Source of the DNA: Agrobacterium vitis
GTDB lineage: Bacteria > Pseudomonadota > Alphaproteobacteria > Rhizobiales > Rhizobiaceae
Assembly: GCF_013426735.1 (NCBI RefSeq)
Contig: NZ_AP023273.1
Coordinates: 806,001-870,000, forward strand
Length of the DNA stretch: 64,000 nucleotides
Direction: 5' to 3'
Shown here: piece by piece, positions 9,100 to 18,045 of the stretch
How positions within the stretch are numbered: the first letter of the stretch is position 1
Layout of the letters: each line of letters begins with the position of its first letter
Made by a program: the position numbers and the translations under genes
The notes under the pieces: generated by a model
Databases searched by the model: none
Seen by the model: only the letters and a program-made list of their open reading frames with translations
Told to the model about the DNA's origin: nothing

Positions 9100-9123
9100 G
9101 ATGGTTTCTTCTCTGTATTCCGG

Positions 9124-10332
9124 TCATTGAGCGCCCCTGAAGGACCGTGGCTTTTCCAGTATCAGCAACAGCAAAATACCGCAGAAGCCAGCCAGGGCAC
9201 CGAGCATTGCCGTGCCTGAATAATTGCTGACCCCGGTGCCAAATGCAAAGAGCAGCGAGTTCAATCCACCGCTCAGGAAGATATTCACCGCAATGAGCGA
9301 ACTACCAAGGCCCGCGCGGTCAGCGATCAGGTTTTGCAGATAGGTAATCGGCACGCTGATAATCGCCGCCGCCCCGAAACCCGCAATGCCGGAGAGCAAA
9401 TAGACATGTTCTGGCCGCGAGGCGAGGCCGAGGCCCAGCAGATAGACGCAATAGATCAGCGCACCGGCGACAAGCGTTGCCACGCTGGAGGTCTTGCGCT
9501 CCACCCAGCCCCAGAACAGAATGAAGACGATTTCCAGAAAGGCGACGATACCGACGATAATACCGACATCACCGGTCGTGCCATGTGCTGGCCCGGTCAT
9601 GACAAGGGGCAGCACGACGCCGTTCATTTGCAGCATGGCGGTGATCAGCGCGATGGCGCCAAGCCGCAACAATAATCCTGGCGAAGCGATTTTCGACAAG
9701 GATGAAAAAAACGCCAGACTTGCGGAGGGTTCGGCCCGTGCCTCCGCCTTCGGCAGCCAGACCAGAAACAGCACGAAGCAGGCGAGTCCGCCAAGGCTGG
9801 CAAACAGAAAGGCAGGCAGCATGCTTTTCTGACCTGCCAGAAAGAAGCCCACCAGACCCGGCACCAAGACCCAGGAGGCCGAGATAACGGCCCGCACCCC
9901 GGAATTGACTGCAATCAACTCACGCACCGGCATATCCTTGGATGCGGCCCGCACATTGGCAAATATCAGCGAATTCAGGGCGTTATAAACCGGCAGCAAT
10001 AAGAGCGCGGAGCCGACGAAGATGATCTGGTTCGGTTCGAGAAACACGACCCCATAACCGACCACGCCAAACAAGCTGACAATCACCATCGGCATACGAA
10101 AATGTCCAAGCCTGTCGGCCAATATCCCCACGGCGATGCTGGCGGCGACATTGACGCAAGAAGCGATGAAAATCAGCAGCGAGTAATGCGCATTGCTCAA
10201 TCCCAACTCGTGTATGCCGATGATCGACATATAGGGAGCCGTGGTCGCACCGGACAAGCCGAAGAAGAAAATCGCAATCGCGCTAATCCGGATACCCGGA
10301 TTGGCGGCGATGATGGAGAGAACTGGCGGCAT
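9124..10332 (-). CDS. MFS transporter, SetA-like sugar efflux/uptake type
   Basis: A 402-residue major-facilitator protein with about twelve hydrophobic segments, a GILADRLGHFRMP loop between helices 2 and 3, and a C-terminal half of similar design. The pattern resembles the sugar-efflux (SetA/Set) group. Start is uncertain: ATG at 10332 matches family N-termini, while an in-frame GTG at 10383 would add 17 residues; neither has a clear ribosome site. It is 108 bases downstream of the M81 gene and 24 bases before cutC, so it probably exports or imports a product of this pathway. Confidence 0.8.
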   Translation of the reverse strand: MPPVLSIIAANPGIRISAIAIFFFGLSGATTAPYMSIIGIHELGLSNAHYSLLIFIASCVNVAASIAVGILADRLGHFRMPMVIVSLFGVVGYGVVFLEPNQIIFVGSALLLLPVYNALNSLIFANVRAASKDMPVRELIAVNSGVRAVISASWVLVPGLVGFFLAGQKSMLPAFLFASLGGLACFVLFLVWLPKAEARAEPSASLAFFSSLSKIASPGLLLRLGAIALITAMLQMNGVVLPLVMTGPAHGTTGDVGIIVGIVAFLEIVFILFWGWVERKTSSVATLVAGALIYCVYLLGLGLASRPEHVYLLSGIAGFGAAAIISVPITYLQNLIADRAGLGSSLIAVNIFLSGGLNSLLFAFGTGVSNYSGTAMLGALAGFCGILLLLILEKPRSFRGAQ

Positions 10333-10437
10333 GAACGCGCTATCTTTGTAAAAACAAGCTGCCGCTGGCTTTACCGGCGGCACCTTTGAGGAATGAGACG
10401 CTTATCTCTCGTTTAAAGTTTGCCTGAGCGTCTGACG

Positions 10438-10455
10438 GGTTCAATCTGAACCTGA
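10438..10455 (-). repeat. Fragment of the intergenic repeat forming a gene 3' end
   Basis: Eighteen bases, GGTTCAATCTGAACCTGA, are the exact reverse complement of 60015-60032. On the minus strand they supply the last residues (S-G-S-D) and the TGA stop of the M81 peptidase gene. Confidence 0.6.
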
Positions 10456-11907
10456 ACGATTATCGCTACCCGTCCACCGTGCTGAGGTCACCGCTTGCGG
10501 CTGATAGTCGAAATCCTTGACGAAAGGGTAGATCGGTTGCTTGCGACGCTTGCTCGGCAAGGCCTCGATATCCTGGTTGATCACCCCATCGGTCAGCGCC
10601 ATCAGGTTCGGATTGGAAATTGGCTGAAGCTCGGGAGAAAGATAGCCAGACTTTACCACCAGCAACCGCACTGTCTTCGGATCAATGCCATGCCGGGTGA
10701 AATCGGCCAGATTGTGGTAGGGCCTGCGCTTACTGGCGAGAATAAGGGTAATACCACCGATTTTGACGATCGCCTGGCGCTCTGTCGCCGCACCCGGATC
10801 ATCCAGTTGAAGCACCTCGCAATCAACCTCAACCGACGGACTTGCCGGATCGAGTGAGCCACCGACCTTCAGCGCCAATTTCGCCCCCACGCCTGCGGAA
10901 AAACAGGCATCAACTGCGGGCTTGTCGGTAATCCCACCAATCACCGCCCCATCGAAATTGCGGGCGATCAAGGCCGCCAGCACGTCTGCACGGTCACCCA
11001 CTCCGCCGCCAGTGGGGTTGTCGCCAGAGTCAGCGAGAACAATCGGCCGGTTCTGAGTTGTTTCTGCGATGTCGAGCATATCATTCAGTGCCCCCGTCAT
11101 CGGGCCGAACCGGAAGGCGTTACGCGCCTCCCAGTAAGACTGTGCGATCTCTTCAGCCACCTTTTGCGCCTCGCCTCGATCCACGCCTGTGACGACGGCA
11201 CAGGCCGTGGCGCGGGGCTCGTCGGCCCAGACATAACCAACCATCAGATTGGCATCCCATATGCCGGGACGCTTGTCATGCTGCGGCAATTGAAGGTAGA
11301 GGCTCTTGGCGGGTTCATCTTCGGTAGAGGTTCGTTCCCCTGGAAGAAGGACAGGCACAGGCGCCCAGACGACACCGGGTTTCTCGCCGGACCGCAGCGC
11401 CTTCATCAGCATCTCCCAGGCCCGGACCATGGTTTCGCGCACATCGATATGCGGCGCGGTCCGATAACCAGCGAAAATATCCAGTTGATCGATGATTTTC
11501 TGGGTAACATTGCCATGCAGATCGTAACTTGCCGCAACCGTGCAATCCAGTCCAACCACAGCGCGGGCAGCCGAAATCCAGTCACCCTCGGCATCGTCCA
11601 TGCCCTCGACATTCATGGCGCCATGCATGGCGAGATAGAGCCCGTCCAGCGGCAGAGTGGCTTGTAACCGATCCAGGAACTCGGCCTTGAAACTTTCATA
11701 GGTCTGACGCGAAACCGGGCCGCCCGGGACGGCACGGGCATGCAGCAAGGGAAAAGCGTTGACCCCATCCGTGCCAAGAAAGCTGAAATAATCTGCACCT
11801 AAGAGATCGTCACCGCGCAGCACGCGAAAATCCTCGGTCTGCATCAAAACCGGCGATGACGTACTGCATTCCGTGTGAATGCCACCAACGGCAATTCGAA
11901 ATTCCAT
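10441..11907 (-). CDS. M81-family metallopeptidase (MlrC-like), copy 1
   Basis: A 488-residue member of peptidase family M81, named after microcystin-degrading MlrC. The zinc ligands are visible: D129 and H131 in SYDLHGN and H153 in RTAPHID, with the His-to-His spacing of 22 seen in MlrC. The DNPTGGG element (in ADSGDNPTGGGVGD) is also present. The N-terminus GGIHTECSTSSP is typical, and there is no signal peptide, so it acts in the cytoplasm. It lies 11 bases after the GH20 gene. Substrates of most M81 proteins are unknown; an amide bond in an imported conjugate is the best guess. A second, diverged copy lies at 16563. Confidence 0.88.
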   Translation of the reverse strand: MEFRIAVGGIHTECSTSSPVLMQTEDFRVLRGDDLLGADYFSFLGTDGVNAFPLLHARAVPGGPVSRQTYESFKAEFLDRLQATLPLDGLYLAMHGAMNVEGMDDAEGDWISAARAVVGLDCTVAASYDLHGNVTQKIIDQLDIFAGYRTAPHIDVRETMVRAWEMLMKALRSGEKPGVVWAPVPVLLPGERTSTEDEPAKSLYLQLPQHDKRPGIWDANLMVGYVWADEPRATACAVVTGVDRGEAQKVAEEIAQSYWEARNAFRFGPMTGALNDMLDIAETTQNRPIVLADSGDNPTGGGVGDRADVLAALIARNFDGAVIGGITDKPAVDACFSAGVGAKLALKVGGSLDPASPSVEVDCEVLQLDDPGAATERQAIVKIGGITLILASKRRPYHNLADFTRHGIDPKTVRLLVVKSGYLSPELQPISNPNLMALTDGVINQDIEALPSKRRKQPIYPFVKDFDYQPQAVTSARWTGSDNRSGSD

Positions 11908-11918
11908 GTCCGATTTCC

Positions 11919-13838
11919 TTAAAAACGTGGCATCAGCGGTGCGAGAGCTGCAAAGCGCAGCCAGTTCTTCTGATCCCTAGGTGCCCAGGCAGCCTCGGCA
12001 ACAGCCGGTAGGCGCGGAAAGACCAGGTGGTTGAAGTAATCCCGGTTCAGAAAATGCTCCGACCAGATACAGGCCTGCACACCCCGCATCCTCGGCTTTA
12101 ATTCCTCAGGAAATTCCGCGACGGCTTCATAGGTATAGGTATGGTGCGGCGGCACGGTGCCGGCCCAGCTGGCGCCCGGCTCCTGCCACGCCTCGTCCTG
12201 CACCATGTCGAGATAATAGGCCTGACCCGGCGTCATCACCACGTCATAGCCCTGCCGCGCCAGATCCAGTCCTACCTCCGGCTTCTGCCAGGCCATCAGC
12301 AGCGTTCCCTGCGGATCGACACCGCCGCCGTGGGAGACTTCGTCCCAACCAGCCAGTTTCTTGCCGCGGTCTTTCAACATCTGCTGAATGCGCTTCATGA
12401 AATGGCTTTGCAGCCCGAATGTGCCGTCAATGCCCTCCTGCTCCATCAGCTTTTTTGCCAATGGCGAGGCCATCCAGGTATTGGCCGCAACCTCATCCCC
12501 ACCGACATGCACGAGATCGGATGGAAAGAGCTTGGCCATCTCATCCAAGACCTTGCCGAGAAACACATAGGTCTGCTCAATGGCCGGGTTGAGCGCGTTA
12601 TTCGGATAGCCTTGGACGGAGCGGTAGCTGTCAGGCGCTTCCTGGCCATCGACCAGTTCAGGCAAGGCCGTCAAGATCGCGGTGCTATGACCGGGAATAT
12701 CGATCTCAGGCACGATTTCGACATGCAGCAAGGCGGCATGGGCGACGATGTGGCCAACATCCTCCTGGGTGTAAAAACCACCGACCGGCTCCGCGCCATT
12801 GCCAAGCTGCGGCAACATCGGCTCATCCGGGCCACGCAGCACACCAACTGTCGTCAGTTGCGGATAAGCCTTTATTTCCAACCGCCAAGCCTCGTCATCG
12901 GTCAGATGCCAGTGGAAAATATTCAGCTTCATCCAGGCCATGATATCGATCAGCCGCAGCACGTCCTGCGTCGGATAAAATTGCCGGGACACATCCAGAT
13001 GGCAGCCGCGCCAGCCATAACGCGGCGCATCCTTGATCTGGCCGGAGACCGGAAACCGGAACTGAACGGGGTCCTGTCTTGCTCCATGCAGCATTTGCGC
13101 CAATGCTGTCAGTCCATATTGCCGTCCCGCCTCATCGCTAAAGGAGAGCGTAATCTCCTCAGCAAAATCGAGCCGATAGGCGGATACGCCGATAGCAGGA
13201 TCATGGGCGAGGCGCAAAGCCTTGCCCTGATCGACCGGGGCCAGCGAAAAAGGCACATGGCCAACTGCAAATAGCCGCCGGTAAAGCGCATTAACCCCCT
13301 CGATCGCACGCAAACCAGCAAGATCCGTAGTCTTTTCGGGATAGATCGCTACGGGAAAACCATCGCCTGCGGCAAGGTGCGCCTCGGCAGGCCAGGGCAG
13401 AAGAAAAAACGGCTCAGTGACCTCACCTTTGGGAAGCAGGATAGGAGCAGGCTCGCTCACCCGGCCTTGCAACATCAGGTCATCGACGGAGACGGTGACA
13501 TGCCGCCCATCCGCAAGGGTCAGATAAGCGGATTTTGCACCATCAGTGCGGTGCCGGGCGGGCCGCCAAAGGCCCTGAACCGTAAACCGCCAGCACGCTC
13601 CTGGCGCCAAAACCAGGCCTTCCGGTGGCGCAAACTGGTGAAAATTGGCGTTGCGCCGCAGGAAAACCGCGTTGTCGCAGACCGGACCATCTTTCACCCG
13701 CGTCAAAGCGGTATAGGCAAGTTTGAAACCGCTGACAGGCTCGGACGACAAATTGTAGAGGGTGAAGACGAAACCACCGCCGTCATCGCCCTCGACAGGA
13801 TACCAAGCATTGTCCAGACGAAAAGCTGCTTCAGCCAT
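11919..13838 (-). CDS. GH20 beta-N-acetylhexosaminidase, cytoplasmic
   Basis: A 639-residue family-20 glycosidase that removes terminal beta-linked GlcNAc/GalNAc. The N-terminal region (to about 230) holds a bacterial pre-domain. The GH20 barrel follows with GWRGCHLDVSRQFYP, MKLNIFHWHLTDDEAWR and the catalytic Asp-Glu pair in VHVGGDEV (about residue 446). The aromatic -1 subsite is seen in IWSEH. No signal peptide is present, so it should act on imported oligosaccharides such as chitobiose. AGGGGAA precedes the ATG. Its place in an operon with RpiR and next to an ABC importer plus NagA/NagB/kinase genes supports amino-sugar catabolism. Confidence 0.93.
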   Translation of the reverse strand: MAEAAFRLDNAWYPVEGDDGGGFVFTLYNLSSEPVSGFKLAYTALTRVKDGPVCDNAVFLRRNANFHQFAPPEGLVLAPGACWRFTVQGLWRPARHRTDGAKSAYLTLADGRHVTVSVDDLMLQGRVSEPAPILLPKGEVTEPFFLLPWPAEAHLAAGDGFPVAIYPEKTTDLAGLRAIEGVNALYRRLFAVGHVPFSLAPVDQGKALRLAHDPAIGVSAYRLDFAEEITLSFSDEAGRQYGLTALAQMLHGARQDPVQFRFPVSGQIKDAPRYGWRGCHLDVSRQFYPTQDVLRLIDIMAWMKLNIFHWHLTDDEAWRLEIKAYPQLTTVGVLRGPDEPMLPQLGNGAEPVGGFYTQEDVGHIVAHAALLHVEIVPEIDIPGHSTAILTALPELVDGQEAPDSYRSVQGYPNNALNPAIEQTYVFLGKVLDEMAKLFPSDLVHVGGDEVAANTWMASPLAKKLMEQEGIDGTFGLQSHFMKRIQQMLKDRGKKLAGWDEVSHGGGVDPQGTLLMAWQKPEVGLDLARQGYDVVMTPGQAYYLDMVQDEAWQEPGASWAGTVPPHHTYTYEAVAEFPEELKPRMRGVQACIWSEHFLNRDYFNHLVFPRLPAVAEAAWAPRDQKNWLRFAALAPLMPRF

Positions 13839-13871
13839 GACGGTTCCCCTAAGGTCTGAATGGATGGAGGA

Positions 13872-14648
13872 TCAATAATGCTCGGACTGCGAAAATGTCC
13901 GGGCGAGTTCGCTTTGGCCTGCTGTCAACCCGCAATCGACGGGAAGGCAAACGCCGGTAATGGCTGCGGCCTGATCGCCAGCCAGAAAATACACTGCATT
14001 AGCAACATCCTGCGCCGTGGCGATCCGTTGCAGCGCATACCAGCGCTTGGCCTCTTCAAACACGGCAGGATTGGCGGCGGCGCGCGCTTCCCAGGCCTGG
14101 GTCCGCACCGTGCCGGGTGCCACAGCATTGGCGCGAATGCCGAACTTGCCATATTCCACAGCGATCAATCGGGTTAGATGGATCAGGCCAGCCTTCGCCG
14201 CGCTATAGGCTGGATGGCCGAACACGGCCATGCCATTGACCGACGCAATATTGATGACCGAGCCTTGCGATTGCTTCAACTGACCTTCCAACGCCCTGAA
14301 GGTCAGAAATGCAGCTTCCAGGTTGAGCGCATTATCCTGACGCCAGATCGCCGCATCGGTATCGTGCAGACTGACGGCCCTTGCAGCCCCGGCATTGTTG
14401 ACAAGAGTTTTGGTGACGCCAATCTCCTGCACCGCAAATACCAGCGTTTTGATACTGACCTCATCGGTAACATCACAGACCAGCGGTACGAATATATTTG
14501 ACTCGCCGAGGCTTACCGCAGCCGCATTCACCGCGGTCTCATCGATATCAGCCAGCACCACCACATCGTGGCTTGCGGCCAGACGGCTAGCAATCGCCCG
14601 CCCGATGTCACCAGCGGCACCTGTTACCACAGCCACGGATTTCGCCAT
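13872..14648 (-). CDS. SDR-family oxidoreductase
   Basis: A 258-residue classical short-chain dehydrogenase. The NAD(P) site TGAAGDIGRAIA lies at the start, NNAG follows the fourth strand, and the catalytic Ser-Tyr-Lys set is visible in INIASVNG and PAYSAAKAGL. The ATG at 14648 overlaps the rpiR stop and puts the Rossmann glycine motif at its usual distance from the N-terminus; an earlier in-frame start would run into the upstream gene. Asp after the second strand (VLADID) favours NAD+ over NADP+. The substrate is unknown; oxidation of a sugar or hydroxy-acid product of this island is likely. Confidence 0.85.
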   Translation of the reverse strand: MAKSVAVVTGAAGDIGRAIASRLAASHDVVVLADIDETAVNAAAVSLGESNIFVPLVCDVTDEVSIKTLVFAVQEIGVTKTLVNNAGAARAVSLHDTDAAIWRQDNALNLEAAFLTFRALEGQLKQSQGSVINIASVNGMAVFGHPAYSAAKAGLIHLTRLIAVEYGKFGIRANAVAPGTVRTQAWEARAAANPAVFEEAKRWYALQRIATAQDVANAVYFLAGDQAAAITGVCLPVDCGLTAGQSELARTFSQSEHY

Positions 14649-14649
14649 C

Positions 14650-15513
14650 CTAGTCTCCGAGAATCTGACGGTCGTCGCCATCGCGATGTTCGACCAATTG
14701 TTGTTTGATATGGCGCAGCGTCACCATGGAAAGCTTGCGATTGCGATAGGCAACCAGGCTGGCGATGACATCGACCATCGCCAGATAGGCAAAACGGGTC
14801 GAAGTCGGACGAAAGATATTGTCGCCCTCTGGCAGATCGATTCCAACAACCAGTTCAGCCGTCTTGGCGACAGCGCTGTCACTCTGGGTCAGGGCGATCG
14901 TGGTAATGCCATTGTCGCGGGCCAGCTCGAAACAGCGTGCCAGTTCCAGATTGCGGCCAGAGAAGGATGATCCGACAATGATATCATTGCTGCGTGCCGC
15001 CGCCGTCAACATCAGCTGCATATGGTGATCGTTACAGGCCGTGACCCGCGACCCCAGCCGAAACAGCCGGTTTTGCAATTCCGAAGCAATCATCGAGGAA
15101 TTGCCGCCCGAGCCGAACGCGTAGATCATCTCAGCCCGCGAAATCCGGTCCGCAACCTTTTCGATCATAACTGCGTCGAGAGAGCGATGCATCATGAACA
15201 GCGCGTTCTGCGCCTTGGTGATCACATCCTCAGCAACATCCGGCGGCTCAGTGCTTTTCGCTTCCGGGTTCAGGTAACGCACGCCGACATAGGCGGTCTT
15301 GGCCAGATTGACCTTGAAATCCGAAAAGCTCTGGCACCCAAGCCTGCGGCAAAAACGGGTCACCGTCGGCGGCGACACTTGCGCCCTTTCCGCCAGCTCG
15401 ATGATCGATGCGCCGACGGCAAAATCCAGCTCGCTCAGGAGAATGTCGGCAATCCGCTGTTCGGAAGGCGAAAATTGCGCGCGATCTTCCTGTATGGTGG
15501 CAAAGATATCCAT
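14650..15513 (-). CDS. MurR/RpiR-family regulator
   Basis: A 287-residue regulator with an N-terminal HTH_6 domain (FSPSEQRIADILL ... SPPTVTRFCRRLGC) and a C-terminal SIS domain (about 125-260; YAFGSGGNS, GSSFSGRN) that normally senses a phosphosugar. Family members control amino-sugar and sugar-acid operons. It sits inside the unit it probably regulates: 19 bases after ridA and overlapping the SDR gene. Candidate operators are the repeated ATTATTTTC/TTTATTTTC motifs in the two divergent promoter regions of the island (15933-16014 and 24638-24721). Effector unknown. Confidence 0.88.
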   Translation of the reverse strand: MDIFATIQEDRAQFSPSEQRIADILLSELDFAVGASIIELAERAQVSPPTVTRFCRRLGCQSFSDFKVNLAKTAYVGVRYLNPEAKSTEPPDVAEDVITKAQNALFMMHRSLDAVMIEKVADRISRAEMIYAFGSGGNSSMIASELQNRLFRLGSRVTACNDHHMQLMLTAAARSNDIIVGSSFSGRNLELARCFELARDNGITTIALTQSDSAVAKTAELVVGIDLPEGDNIFRPTSTRFAYLAMVDVIASLVAYRNRKLSMVTLRHIKQQLVEHRDGDDRQILGD

Positions 15514-15532
15514 AAGCCCTCACAAACCAACC

Positions 15533-15919
15533 TTATTTGGTCGCCTTATAGGCTATGCAGTCGATCTCGACCTTGCAATCGACCATCATCGAGGCCTGCA
15601 CGCAGGCGCGGGCTGGCGGATGTTCGCCGAAATAGCCCTGATAGATCTTGTTGAAGCTCCAGAAGTCACGGGGATCATCAATCCAGACACCGCAGCGCAC
15701 GACATGCTCCACGCCGTAGCCAGCCTCATGCAAAATGGCGATCAGGTTGCCAATCGCCTTATGGCTCTGCTCGACAATGCCACCCTGGATGATCTCGCCG
15801 TCTTCCATCGCCACCTGGCCGGAGACATGCAGCCAGCCATCGGCCTCAACTGCTCTTGCGAACGGCAGTTTCTGCCCGCCAGCACCTGCTTTTTCCGCGC
15901 CATACCGCTTGATCGTCAT
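15533..15919 (-). CDS. RidA-family enamine/imine deaminase
   Basis: A 128-residue YjgF/YER057c/UK114 protein. The ATG at 15919 was chosen because GAGGT lies just upstream. Family features are seen in LPFARAVEADGWLHVSGQVA, in the conserved Arg at PPARACVQ and in the C-terminal VEIDCIAY. RidA proteins hydrolyse reactive 2-aminoacrylate and related enamines released by PLP dehydratases. First gene of the minus-strand unit and divergent from a unit that encodes a D-serine-dehydratase-like enzyme, which gives it a clear potential partner (inference). Confidence 0.87.
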   Translation of the reverse strand: MTIKRYGAEKAGAGGQKLPFARAVEADGWLHVSGQVAMEDGEIIQGGIVEQSHKAIGNLIAILHEAGYGVEHVVRCGVWIDDPRDFWSFNKIYQGYFGEHPPARACVQASMMVDCKVEIDCIAYKATK

Positions 15920-15932
15920 CTCGACCTCATGC

Positions 15933-16014
15933 AAATTATTTTCGTGATCAATTGACAATTCATCATAGAAAACCGATTTTGCCTAGAGATTTTCATAGAA
16001 GATGAAAATAATTT
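15933..16014. promoter_or_regulatory. Divergent promoter region with candidate RpiR operators
   Basis: Between ridA and the NTF2-like gene, AAATTATTTTC occurs at 15933-15943 and again inverted at 16004-16014. The second copy overlaps a perfect dyad ATTTTCAT-N5-ATGAAAAT (15989-16009). A nearly identical 11-mer occurs twice in the ABC-importer promoter. Assignment to the RpiR protein is inference. Confidence 0.5.
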
Positions 16015-16031
16015 AGACAAAGGCGGCTGAG

Positions 16032-16523
16032 ATGCGCGATCCCTTCAAAAACCCCTTCCCGGAAACCGATACTGCGCGACATTCGATCTGGGAGATGCTG
16101 GTTCCCCGCGACATCAATGCTTTTCTGGCCGCAGACTGGTCGATGGTGGAAGGTGATTTCGTCGAGGACGGCTTCATCGGTATCAACGGCAATCGCGATC
16201 CCAATCCGGATCATTGGCGTCTTACTTTCCCCAATCTCGCGGCCTATCGCGACGAATGGCTGCGCCAGGCCAAGGATTTTGCCGGTCAGAGCCATGGTGA
16301 AGATCCGCGCACGGCGATTTTCTTTACCACCACGCTGGAAGAGATCGAAATCGAAGGCGAAACCGCTTTGGTGCGTAAGAAATTCGACGGCGGCATCAAA
16401 AAAGCCGATGGCGGTTTCGATACCATGCTGTGGCAAACGCTCTATTATTGCCGCCTGCATGAAGGCCGCTGGAAAATTTCAGGCTTTACCGGTTATTTGC
16501 CCAACCCGATGGGCGTAGCCTGA
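16032..16523 (+). CDS. SnoaL/NTF2-like protein of unknown function
   Basis: A 163-residue soluble protein with no signal peptide. I do not recognise a named family. Its layout (helical N-terminus with WEMLVPRDINAFLAADWSMVE, then strand-rich segments such as AIFFTTTLEEIEIEGE and WQTLYYCRLHEGRWKISGF) resembles the NTF2/SnoaL fold used by polyketide cyclases, isomerases and dehydratases. Several His, Asp and Trp residues could line a cone-shaped active site. First gene of a three-gene unit with an M81 peptidase and a PLP enzyme; 39 bases separate it from the M81 start. It is one of the least explained proteins in the island. Confidence 0.6.
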   Translation: MRDPFKNPFPETDTARHSIWEMLVPRDINAFLAADWSMVEGDFVEDGFIGINGNRDPNPDHWRLTFPNLAAYRDEWLRQAKDFAGQSHGEDPRTAIFFTTTLEEIEIEGETALVRKKFDGGIKKADGGFDTMLWQTLYYCRLHEGRWKISGFTGYLPNPMGVA

Positions 16524-16562
16524 GAAATATTCGTTCCATCAACCGTGATTGGAGGCCACTCC

Positions 16563-18044
16563 GTGCGCATTTTTACAGCCGCCTTTGCAACGGAAACCAA
16601 CACGTTCTCGCCGATCTGCATCGACCGGCGCGCTTTCGAGGCTTCCCTTTACGCGCCACCCGGCCAGCACCCGGCAACGCCGACCCTCTGCACCGCGCCG
16701 ATTACCGTTGGCCGGGAGGTATGCAGCCAGAAAGACTGGATGTTGATCGAAGGCACCGCCACCTGGGCCGATCCGGCTGGGTTGGTCAATCGGCAGACTT
16801 ATGAGAGCCTGCGCGATGAAATTCTTGACCAGTTGACAGCCGCGCTTCCCGTTGATGCCGTTGTGCTCGGCCTGCATGGTGCCATGGTGGCGGATGGCTA
16901 CCTAGACCCAGAAGGCGATTTCCTGAGCCACATCCGCGCCATTATCGGGCCGGATGTGCTGCTTGCTGCAGAACTGGACCCGCATAGCCACCTGACAGCC
17001 AAGCGGGTTGAAGCGGCGGACGTGCTCGTTGTCTTCAAGGAATTTCCCCATACGGATTTTGTTGACCGCGCCCGTGACCTTTGGCGGATCGTCATCGATA
17101 CGCTGGAAGGTCGCATCACCCCCGTCATGTCGGTCTTCGACTGCCAGATGATCGATGTCTTCCCCACCTCGCGCCAGCCGATGCGCGCCTTTGTGGACAA
17201 AATGATGCAGATCGAACGGGAAGATCCCGACGTCCTGTCGCTATCGGTTATTCACGGCTTCATGGCCGGAGACGTGCCGGAAATGGGGACGAAAACCATC
17301 GCCATCACCAATGGCAATGCAACAAAAGGCGAGGCGCTGGCCCGCACACTTGGCCTTGAACTGTTTGAAAAACGCGGCACGTTCATGATGCCGCAGATTA
17401 ACGAAAAGCAGGCCGTTGCCCAGGCGCTTGCAAATCCCGCCGGGCCGGTGGTGATTGCCGACATGTGGGACAATCCCGGCGGCGGCACAGCAGGCGATGC
17501 GACTGTGCTGCTTGAGGAACTTCTGGCGCAGGGTGCGACGAATACCGCCGTTGGGATGATCTGGGACCCGATTGCCGTGCAGATCTGCATGGCCGCAGGC
17601 GAAGGTGCAGAAATCCCGTTGCGTTTTGGGGCCAAATCCGCGCCGGGAACCGGCAACCCAATCGATGGGCTGGTGAAGGTGGTCAAGGTCGTACCCAATG
17701 CCGAAATGCAGTTTGGCGAAAGTGTCGCGCCTTTTGGTGACGCCGCCCATATCCACCTGAACGGTATCGATATCGTGCTCAGTTCCGTTCGGGTGCAAAG
17801 CTACGACCCTTCGCTGTTCACAGCGCTCGGCATCGATCCAACGTCCAAACATATCCTTGCGATCAAATCCACCAATCATTTCTACGCGGCATTTTCGAAG
17901 ATCGCCTCTGACATCCTTTACTGTTCAGCGGGATCGCCTTATCCCAATAATCCGGCTACCAACCCTTATCGGCGGGTTCGCCGCGACATCTGGCCGATCA
18001 GCGCCGATCCTTTCAACCTTGTCCAGGACACGGAGACTGCCTGA
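16563..18044 (+). CDS. M81-family metallopeptidase (MlrC-like), copy 2
   Basis: A 493-residue M81 protein, clearly diverged from the copy at 10441. The GTG at 16563 is chosen because GGAGG lies 7 bases upstream and the N-terminus becomes MRIFTAAFATETNTFSP, the family start. Zinc ligands are D139 and H141 in ELDPHSH and H163 in EFPHTD, again with a His-His spacing of 22. DNPGGGTAGD follows in the C-terminal half. There is no signal peptide. It is followed after one base by the PLP-enzyme gene, so the two are translationally linked and may process the same compound in sequence. Confidence 0.87.
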   Translation: MRIFTAAFATETNTFSPICIDRRAFEASLYAPPGQHPATPTLCTAPITVGREVCSQKDWMLIEGTATWADPAGLVNRQTYESLRDEILDQLTAALPVDAVVLGLHGAMVADGYLDPEGDFLSHIRAIIGPDVLLAAELDPHSHLTAKRVEAADVLVVFKEFPHTDFVDRARDLWRIVIDTLEGRITPVMSVFDCQMIDVFPTSRQPMRAFVDKMMQIEREDPDVLSLSVIHGFMAGDVPEMGTKTIAITNGNATKGEALARTLGLELFEKRGTFMMPQINEKQAVAQALANPAGPVVIADMWDNPGGGTAGDATVLLEELLAQGATNTAVGMIWDPIAVQICMAAGEGAEIPLRFGAKSAPGTGNPIDGLVKVVKVVPNAEMQFGESVAPFGDAAHIHLNGIDIVLSSVRVQSYDPSLFTALGIDPTSKHILAIKSTNHFYAAFSKIASDILYCSAGSPYPNNPATNPYRRVRRDIWPISADPFNLVQDTETA

Positions 18045-18045
18045 G

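Noticed and set aside
12141..13274. A long open frame on the plus strand opposite the GH20 gene
   Set aside because: It is antisense to a clear hexosaminidase whose catalytic motifs are intact. The translation is rich in His/Arg/Gln without domain features and has no good ribosome site.
10441..18044. M81 genes as a microcystin-degradation cluster
   Set aside because: No mlrA or mlrB is present and most M81 proteins occur in organisms that never meet microcystin. Only the family name is shared.
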